Source of the DNA: Candidatus Moraniibacteriota bacterium
GTDB taxonomy: Bacteria > Patescibacteriota > Minisyncoccia > Moranbacterales > UBA2206
Length of the DNA stretch: 18,976 nucleotides
Direction of reading: 5' to 3'
NCBI GenBank assembly: GCA_027351145.1
Contig: DAIEIZ010000010.1
Span: 1-18,976 of the forward strand
Shown in pieces: positions 15,316 through 18,976 of the stretch. The notes under the pieces are model-generated. The model saw only the letters and a program-made list of their open reading frames with translations. It was not told the DNA's origin and did no database searches. Position numbers and translations under genes: made by a program. How positions within the stretch are numbered: the first letter of the stretch is position 1; each line of letters starts with the position of its first letter.

Positions 15316-15439
15316 CTACCCATTCCTCTCTAGAGTCTCTTTTTCTTGTTCCAGCGGAAGCTCAAGGATGAATTTGGTGCCCATACCGGCACCGAGGGAT
15401 TCGATTCAGACTTGCCACCGCGTCTCTTGTTGATTCACT
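15316..15439 (-). pseudogene. Histidine-kinase C-terminal remnant, copy A
   Basis: The frame ending in TAG at 15316-15318 reads 'IESLGAGMGTKFILELPLEQ' and then EKETLERNG. This is the last beta-strand region and tail of a HATPase_c domain ('...GGKIWIESxGxGxGTKFxxELP' in intact kinases). Upstream, a TGA interrupts the frame at 15406-15408. Another frame continues the homology as 'INKRRGGK', so a base was lost and a Trp codon became TGA. The similarity runs up to the Fic stop codon, where it ends. The rest of the kinase is missing, so this is a decayed fragment. A second copy lies at 16544-16617. Confidence 0.75.
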
Positions 15440-16363
15440 TTATTCCCTTCCAACAATACCAAAGCCAATTATTATTGCATTGCACATAAAATCTTCCAGT
15501 TGCGTGAAATCATCCTTCAATTGTGCTCTTCGCAGGCTAGTATAATACAAGCGCTTATCCTCTTGTTTTATAGTTGCCGGAGCGATATTTTTCGTCACAA
15601 GCATTGCCACTAAAATCAACCTACCAATGCGGCCATTACCATCGGAAAATGGATGGATTTGCTCAAATTTTGCGTGAATATTTGAGACGTGCGCAACGTT
15701 GTCTTTTTGCTTTTTATTTATCTCCACGACAATCTCTTTCATCAAAATCGAGACTTTGAGATAATTTGCCGTAGGCACGTTTGATCCAACGATCCGCACA
15801 CCATGCCTGCGATAAGTTCCTGCATCATCCCGCATACCATTCATCAAAATGCTGTGTAATCTCAAAACCAATTCTTCGTTAATTTTTTTCCCACCTTCCA
15901 GTTGATTGAAGAGATATTGCAAAGCAGCCTGATGATTTTTGACCTCAAGCTGTTCAATAATACTTTTGTTGGGTATTGATTTATTATTAAACATGATATC
16001 GGCCGTTTCATCCTCCGACAATGTTGATCCTTCTATTTTATTAGAATTATACGTCAGCGATAGCAAGAACTGATCGTAGATATCAGGATTTCTCAAAATT
16101 TCACTTAAAATATTTTTATATCTTTTCGATTCTTTGGCTATTAGCTCTTTTTTCGCAACCAGCACAGTTTCAGGAATAATATTTTGGCCGGTATATTCTC
16201 TATACAGTTCATCGATAATTATTACTTGTTTTTTTCGCGGCTCAGATTTTTCATTCCACCAATTATTAAACGCCACAAAAGACACTCCAATTTTAGCGGC
16301 GATTTCTGTTTGAGTCAGCCCCGAAACAGTTTGAATTATTTTTAGCTTCTCTTTGATAGTCAT
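15440..16363 (-). CDS. Fic-domain protein with N-terminal Xre-type HTH
   Basis: Probable AMP-transferase or deAMPylase that modifies a target protein hydroxyl; the target is unknown. The 307-aa protein has an HTH in residues 1-40 ('SGLTQTEIAAKIGVSFVAFN'), a linker, and a Fic core. The inhibitory helix motif S107-NKIE-G112 fits the [S/T]xxxE[G/N] rule and lies N-terminal to the core, so this is a class II, self-inhibited Fic. The active motif H237-PFSDGNGRIGR-248 is complete, and the flap 'TYRRHGVRIVGS' is present. ATG 16363 sits six bases after a -10, with no SD. The HTH and a palindrome in its promoter suggest autoregulation. The gene lies between two kinase-tail remnants, so it probably arrived later; no separate antitoxin is adjacent. 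Confidence 0.92.
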   Translation of the reverse strand: MTIKEKLKIIQTVSGLTQTEIAAKIGVSFVAFNNWWNEKSEPRKKQVIIIDELYREYTGQNIIPETVLVAKKELIAKESKRYKNILSEILRNPDIYDQFLLSLTYNSNKIEGSTLSEDETADIMFNNKSIPNKSIIEQLEVKNHQAALQYLFNQLEGGKKINEELVLRLHSILMNGMRDDAGTYRRHGVRIVGSNVPTANYLKVSILMKEIVVEINKKQKDNVAHVSNIHAKFEQIHPFSDGNGRIGRLILVAMLVTKNIAPATIKQEDKRLYYTSLRRAQLKDDFTQLEDFMCNAIIIGFGIVGRE

Positions 16364-16369
16364 GCTGCC

Positions 16370-16398
16370 ATATTAGCAAACTTTATAAAGTTTGTCAA
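16370..16398 (-). promoter_or_regulatory. Near-consensus Fic promoter, leaderless geometry
   Basis: A perfect -35 TTGACA (16393-16398), 17 bases, then TAATAT (16370-16375). Six bases (GGCAGC) separate the -10 from the ATG at 16363, so the transcript should begin at the start codon. Confidence 0.8.
16378..16393. promoter_or_regulatory. Palindromic operator in the Fic promoter
   Basis: AAACTTTATAAAGTTT is a perfect 16-base palindrome filling the spacer between -35 and -10. The 12-base word TTTATAAAGTTT occurs again at 16410-16421, within an imperfect second site (16406-16421), 28 bases centre to centre. The HTH of the Fic protein is the obvious candidate binder; this is inference. Confidence 0.7.
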
Positions 16399-16422
16399 TA
16401 CATTTAATGTTTATAAAGTTTC

Positions 16423-16445
16423 AAAAACCAGCTAAGAATAGCCGG
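16423..16445 (-). terminator. Terminator after kinase tail B, upstream of Fic
   Basis: On the minus strand CCGGCTA-TTCT-TAGCTGG, with one G-U pair, is followed by five T. The arm AAAAACCAGCTA is shared with the terminator at 15262-15293, so each kinase tail is followed by a related terminator. The 100 bases between this and kinase tail B hold no gene that I can see. Confidence 0.7.
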
Positions 16446-16543
16446 CTTCAAAGACTGTAAAACTGCTCCTCATTTATTTTCATCGACTATGGTCTATTAA
16501 AAATAGAATTTTAGTCAAGTATACATTACTAAAATAGTAACGT

Positions 16544-16617
16544 TTACCCATTCCTTTCCAAGGTCTCTTGTTCTTGTTCAAGCGGAAACTCAAGGATGAA
16601 TTTTGTGCCCATACCGG
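16544..16617 (-). pseudogene. Histidine-kinase C-terminal remnant, copy B
   Basis: The frame ending in TAA at 16544-16546 reads 'GMGTKFILEFPLEQEQETLE' then RNG, matching copy A at most codons. The 74-base DNA match to copy A carries about eight to ten differences, some of them silent. The similarity stops abruptly at 16617/16618, next to the presumed end of the IS200-like element. Nothing kinase-like is found on the other side of that element, so the main part of the gene was deleted as well as interrupted. Confidence 0.75.
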
Positions 16618-16633
16618 AATTAGGCCTAACGGG

Positions 16634-16669
16634 AAAAATGAAAACCACCAGCTCATCCGCTAGTGGTTT
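16634..16669 (-). terminator. Terminator or right-end hairpin after tnpA
   Basis: On the minus strand AAACCACTAGC and GCTGGTGGTTT form an 11-pair stem (one U-G) around GGATGA, followed by TTTTCATTTTT. It is 22 bases after the tnpA stop and could also be the right-end structure of the element. Confidence 0.75.
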
Positions 16670-16691
16670 CTATTCTGCTGTCTAACGACGA

Positions 16692-17114
16692 CTAAAACAA
16701 TTCCAGTTTTTCCATATCTACTTTCCGATGATCTTGGTTTTTTATGTAGTTGAGAATTGCATGTTCATTGATACCGATAGTGGAAACAAAATAACCTCGT
16801 ACCCAAAGATTGCCTTGGGGAAATTGCTTAGTTTTCTTTTTGAGCCAATTGGCTGATTTGGATTTGAGAACTTGAATAGCGTAGGAAATGGAGTATTCGG
16901 GTGGAATAATAATGTACGGATGGATGTGTTCATCTCCAATGTGCCATTGGACAATTCTAAAGCATTTCCACGTTGCAATGAACTTGAAAATTCTTTTGAG
17001 TTCTTGTTTAATATAGATACTGGCTAGAACTTTGCCCCGATAGCGTGGGATCCATACTATGTGGTATTGGCATAGATATGTGCAATGTTCCAGTTTATAG
17101 AGTTTGGTCAACAC
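16692..17114 (-). CDS. tnpA: IS200/IS605-family Y1 transposase
   Basis: HUH-family single-strand transposase that cuts and joins the element's ends as ssDNA. The 140 residues are full length for IS200 TnpA. 'CQYHIVWIPRYRGKVL' opens the fold, the HUH pair is H64-I-H66 in 'DEHIHPYIIIP', 'WVRGYFVSTIGINE' is a family hallmark, and Tyr123 in 'ILNYIKNQ' is the expected nucleophile. No frameshift is visible, so the gene may be active. The start is GTG 17114, with a full SD (AGGAGGTGA) four bases upstream, the strongest in the window. This contrasts with the SD-poor core genes and suggests recent acquisition. The gene has its own -10 just upstream. Confidence 0.92.
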   Translation of the reverse strand: MLTKLYKLEHCTYLCQYHIVWIPRYRGKVLASIYIKQELKRIFKFIATWKCFRIVQWHIGDEHIHPYIIIPPEYSISYAIQVLKSKSANWLKKKTKQFPQGNLWVRGYFVSTIGINEHAILNYIKNQDHRKVDMEKLELF

Positions 17115-17144
17115 AAAATCACCTCCTGACTAGTTGGTGATTTT
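17115..17144 (-). promoter_or_regulatory. SD-sequestering hairpin in the tnpA leader
   Basis: AAAATCACC and GGTGATTTT form a nine-pair stem around a 12-base loop. On the minus strand its 3' arm contains most of the SD (AGGAGGTGA at 17119-17127). Translational silencing by a 5' stem-loop that hides the SD is known for IS200 tnpA. Confidence 0.75.
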
Positions 17145-17172
17145 ATTATATTCCAAGAGCTAACGCTCTAAA
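17145..17172 (-). promoter_or_regulatory. Possible tnpA promoter inside the IS
   Basis: A perfect TATAAT (17145-17150), 16 bases, and a weak TTTAGA (17167-17172). Its start point would fall near 17138, inside the 5' arm of the SD hairpin. Confidence 0.45.
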
Positions 17173-17196
17173 CACATACACCGGCTAACGCCGGTG
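17156..17196. repeat. Two hairpins with identical TAAC loops at the IS left end
   Basis: AGAGC-TAAC-GCTCT (17156-17169) and CACCGGC-TAAC-GCCGGTG (17179-17196) stand nine bases apart. They are good candidates for left-end structures recognised by TnpA. Confidence 0.6.
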
Positions 17197-17213
17197 GTTT
17201 ACCGGGTTAAATG

Positions 17214-17237
17214 AAAAAAGGCAACAATTCTGTTGCC
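17214..17237 (-). terminator. Terminator of tRNA-His
   Basis: On the minus strand GGCAACA-GAAT-TGTTGCC is a perfect seven-pair stem followed by six T. It lies about 50 bases downstream of the tRNA 3' end. Confidence 0.85.
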
Positions 17238-17285
17238 CCGTGGGTAAAATAAAGGCTGGTTCAGCCGTTGTGTCTTATTTTGATT

Positions 17286-17362
17286 TGGGGAGGATGAAGG
17301 GATTCGAACCCTCGGCAGTCTGATCCACAGTCAGATACTCTAGCCTCTGAGCTACATCCTCC
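17286..17362 (-). tRNA. tRNA-His (anticodon GTG)
   Basis: On the minus strand the acceptor GGAGGATG pairs with CATCCTCC over eight bases, which gives the extra G-1:C73 pair that identifies tRNA-His. The anticodon stem is TCTGA/TCAGA around CTGTGGA, so the anticodon is GTG. The T arm is GAGGG-TTCGAAT-CCCTT, and the CCA end is encoded at 17286-17288. It is transcribed alone between its own promoter and terminator. Its 3' end faces the accessory genes at 13.6-17.2 kb, so it could be an old integration point, though no flanking repeat was confirmed. Confidence 0.97.
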
Positions 17363-17386
17363 ACGAAATCATAAAACACTGGAGTT

Positions 17387-17415
17387 ATCCTAGCAACATG
17401 GCAAAAATTTGTCAA
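17387..17415 (-). promoter_or_regulatory. Promoter of tRNA-His
   Basis: A perfect TTGACA (17410-17415), 17 bases, then TAGGAT (17387-17392). The predicted start lies about 18 bases before the tRNA 5' end. The promoter directly follows the stop of the GNAT gene. Confidence 0.8.
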
Positions 17416-17422
17416 GGAACCT

Positions 17423-18085
17423 CTAAAAACTCAGGTTATTAGTTCTTCCTGCCATTATTACTCTACCATCTTCGTCGCCATATTCTCCAATCACATCCAT
17501 TCCAGCCTTTTTGTACCAGTGGTAGGCAACGGTCGGAGGATTTGTTTTAGTTCGCGCGACAACCACGCCCAATCCTTGTTTGGTATAGTCTTGATGAGTA
17601 AGAAGTTGCATAGCCCGTCCAATTTTCTGTCCTCGATACTTAGTCGCAAGACCAATTTCGTCCTGATATGCAACACACTCCATGTGCCCAAAAATGTCAG
17701 TAATAATATCGACAATTCCTGAAAATTTAACCATATCTTCGAGATTCTTCGGAGTAATCGGATATCCCCAACTAAATCCAACTACGTCAACGACATTGTC
17801 ATTTTCTTTTACAACAGAAAGCCAGCAAGATGCGTCGCCACTTATTTCGTTAAAAATATCTCTCTGCACAACCTCCTTTGGCCAGAAATCGACCAATGGC
17901 ATATTACAACAATGAGTTTTGCCATCAGCCAACTGCTCGATACCGAACTTTCTATCACACTTCTGGCATCGTTTCCATTCATTCCATGGCTCACCTCCAA
18001 AAACATTGCGATAGCAATTTATTACCTGATCTGTGAGTGGGCCATTTCCATTTGCCTTAAACCGAATAAACTCGAGATTTTCCAT
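17423..18085 (-). CDS. GNAT-family N-acetyltransferase with zinc-ribbon-like insert
   Basis: Probable acetyl-CoA-dependent transferase; the substrate is unknown. Of 220 aa, the C-terminal half carries the GNAT acetyl-CoA-binding motif A, 'IGLATKYRGQKIGRAM', with R151-G-Q-K-I-G156, followed by a beta-strand 'LGVVVARTKT' and 'AYHWYKKAGM', a typical motif B end. The N-terminal part has C40-x-x-C43 and C59-C60 in 'KRCQKCDRKF' and 'GKTHCCNMP', which look like a small zinc ribbon inserted before the acetyltransferase core. ATG 18085 has a strong SD, AGGAGG, eight bases upstream. It starts 31 bases after the stop of an M20 deacylase-like gene and so is probably co-transcribed with it. An acetyltransferase beside a possible deacetylase suggests a shared acetylated substrate, which is inference. 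Confidence 0.82.
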   Translation of the reverse strand: MENLEFIRFKANGNGPLTDQVINCYRNVFGGEPWNEWKRCQKCDRKFGIEQLADGKTHCCNMPLVDFWPKEVVQRDIFNEISGDASCWLSVVKENDNVVDVVGFSWGYPITPKNLEDMVKFSGIVDIITDIFGHMECVAYQDEIGLATKYRGQKIGRAMQLLTHQDYTKQGLGVVVARTKTNPPTVAYHWYKKAGMDVIGEYGDEDGRVIMAGRTNNLSF

Positions 18086-18116
18086 GAGCCGTCCCTCCTG
18101 ATTTTAAAATAACTTG

Positions 18117-18976
18117 TTAGACATTAGTTATAATGTCCGAATAAATCTGGCAAAATTGATTCAATTTTGCTATACTAATAAACTCGCCAGCCTTATGCGC
18201 TTGCATCGGACTACCTGGACCGACTATCATGCAGTCATTATTTCTACTCAATTCTGCCACTTCGCTCCAGGATTTTCCATACTCGATATTAGCTCTCCCA
18301 GCCACATTCTCGATTATTTTTTTTATCATGCCTACTGAATCAACATCACCACTATCAAATGACAACCCTCTTAGTAACAATTCAACTTTTGCTGTTGGGT
18401 CAGTTTTTTTGAAATCTGAAATAATCTGTGAAAAGTATTTATCAGCATCTATTGAAGGATTCAGGCGATAGCTAACCTCAAGACTACATTTATTAGACAT
18501 AACATTCACGGCGCTGCCTCCACAAATCTTACCAAAATTTATCGTTGAAAATCCATATTTTTTACTGGCTTGTTTATTTAGCTCAAGTTCTTGCTCTTTA
18601 ATTTTCTGCATTATCAAAGCCATCTTATAAATTGCATTATTTTTTTTATTCTCCGACAAATCAGCATTCGAAGCATGCGAACTGACTCCCACAGTAGTTA
18701 CCCTAATTTCTATTATTCCTTTTTGCCCAACGGTTATATTCCCCTCAGTTGGTTCTGTAGCTATAATCAAGCAATTATTTAATTTAATTTTTTTCTTTAG
18801 CTTTTTAATATCTGCAACGGTCGTTTCTTCATCCGAAGTAAACATTAGGAGGACATCTCTTTCTAATGTCCCTAAATCTCCAATGGCTTTAATTAAGCTA
18901 GCAATAGATCCCTTCATGTCAGAGGCGCCTAATCCAATCGCTCTATTTTTAGTAATTAGAGCTTTGTATGGCTCAG
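18117..18976 (-). CDS. M20-family metallopeptidase/deacylase (ArgE/DapE-like), partial
   Basis: Zinc hydrolase of the M20 family, which removes acyl groups from amino acids (acetylornithine, succinyl-diaminopimelate) or cleaves small peptides. Its N-terminus lies beyond the right edge; 286 codons are seen. In order: 'GASDMKGSIASL' with the bridging Asp, 'MFTSDEETTV' with the general-base Glu, 'IATEPTEGNI' with a metal-ligand Glu, 'VGVSSHAS' with the dimerisation-domain His, and 'GPGSPMQAHKAGEFIS' with the last His ligand. All catalytic elements visible are intact. The reading frame is open to the window edge, so the internal ATG at 18917 is not the start. The exact substrate (ArgE, DapE or a peptide) cannot be chosen from this. 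Confidence 0.88.
   Translation of the reverse strand, partial: EPYKALITKNRAIGLGASDMKGSIASLIKAIGDLGTLERDVLLMFTSDEETTVADIKKLKKKIKLNNCLIIATEPTEGNITVGQKGIIEIRVTTVGVSSHASNADLSENKKNNAIYKMALIMQKIKEQELELNKQASKKYGFSTINFGKICGGSAVNVMSNKCSLEVSYRLNPSIDADKYFSQIISDFKKTDPTAKVELLLRGLSFDSGDVDSVGMIKKIIENVAGRANIEYGKSWSEVAELSRNNDCMIVGPGSPMQAHKAGEFISIAKLNQFCQIYSDIITNV

Larger units (their letters stand above)
16618..17204 (-). mobile_element. IS200/IS605-family element with tnpA only (ends approximate)
   Basis: The element contains one intact Y1 transposase gene and no tnpB in view. Small hairpins whose loop reads TAAC on the plus strand lie on both sides: 17156-17169, 17179-17196 and, weaker, 16680-16689 and 16625-16632. 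Hairpins near the ends are the TnpA recognition elements in this family. No terminal inverted repeats or target duplication are expected. The right boundary is set by the loss of kinase homology at 16617; the left boundary is guessed from the outer hairpin. Confidence 0.6.

Noticed and set aside
15440..16363. Fic as the toxin of a two-gene toxin-antitoxin pair
   Set aside because: No adjacent small antitoxin gene; the inhibitory SxxxEG motif is inside the protein, as in class II Fic.
15395..17307. AGGGATTCGA shared between kinase remnant A (15395-15404) and the T arm of tRNA-His (17298-17307), a possible att repeat
   Set aside because: Only ten bases match, and at 15395 the sequence is explained by kinase codons (IESLG); chance is enough.
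1..18976. CRISPR array, rRNA genes or riboswitches
   Set aside because: No regularly spaced repeats, rRNA segments or recognisable riboswitch cores were seen on reading.

Overview
The window looks like a piece of a small-genome, AT-rich bacterium, most likely from the Candidate Phyla Radiation (Patescibacteria, Parcubacteria-like). This is an inference from protein style: a cysteine-rich L28, an enlarged Ndk, a RodZ-like protein next to recA, many A/T-rich starts without a Shine-Dalgarno (SD) sequence, and orphan small proteins. The standard code applies, because TGA, TAG and TAA are all used as stops. Nearly everything is on the minus strand; rpmB is the only clear plus-strand gene.

Layout, left to right. 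1-2.8 kb: an orphan 94-aa protein, a GT2 glycosyltransferase and a multi-spanning GT-C-like membrane protein, the last two forming a probable operon. 2.9-3.6 kb: an orphan acidic coiled-coil protein with its own promoter and terminator. 3.7-6.9 kb: a str operon, rpsL-rpsG-fusA, without tuf and ending in a good terminator; rpsL appears to start at an ATT codon. 7.0-8.0 kb: an M50 site-2-type protease diverging from rpmB. 8.0-13.2 kb: a probable operon ftsK, rodZ-like, recA, ndk (chromosome segregation, cell shape, recombination, nucleotide supply).

13.3-18.98 kb is the accessory part. It holds a 55-aa Cys-rich membrane peptide behind a promoter and a hairpin-rich leader, a stand-alone CheY-like receiver, a 7TM histidine-kinase sensor region without a kinase domain, and an Xre-HTH/Fic protein with a near-consensus promoter carrying a palindromic operator. 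Two decayed copies of a histidine-kinase C-terminus lie on either side of the Fic gene. Next come an IS200-like element with an intact TnpA, tRNA-His(GTG) with its own promoter and terminator, a zinc-ribbon GNAT acetyltransferase and a partial M20 deacylase/peptidase. The picture is a two-component gene cluster that lost its kinase bodies and received a Fic gene and an IS next to a tRNA.

The most interesting observations are: the ATT start of rpsL preceded by an in-frame mini-ORF; three promoters placed so that the ATG sits at or near +1 (leaderless mRNAs); the Fic operator; the kinase-tail duplication; and an IS200 leader in which only read-through transcripts could hide the ribosome site. 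All calls are from reading the sequence; no database search was run.
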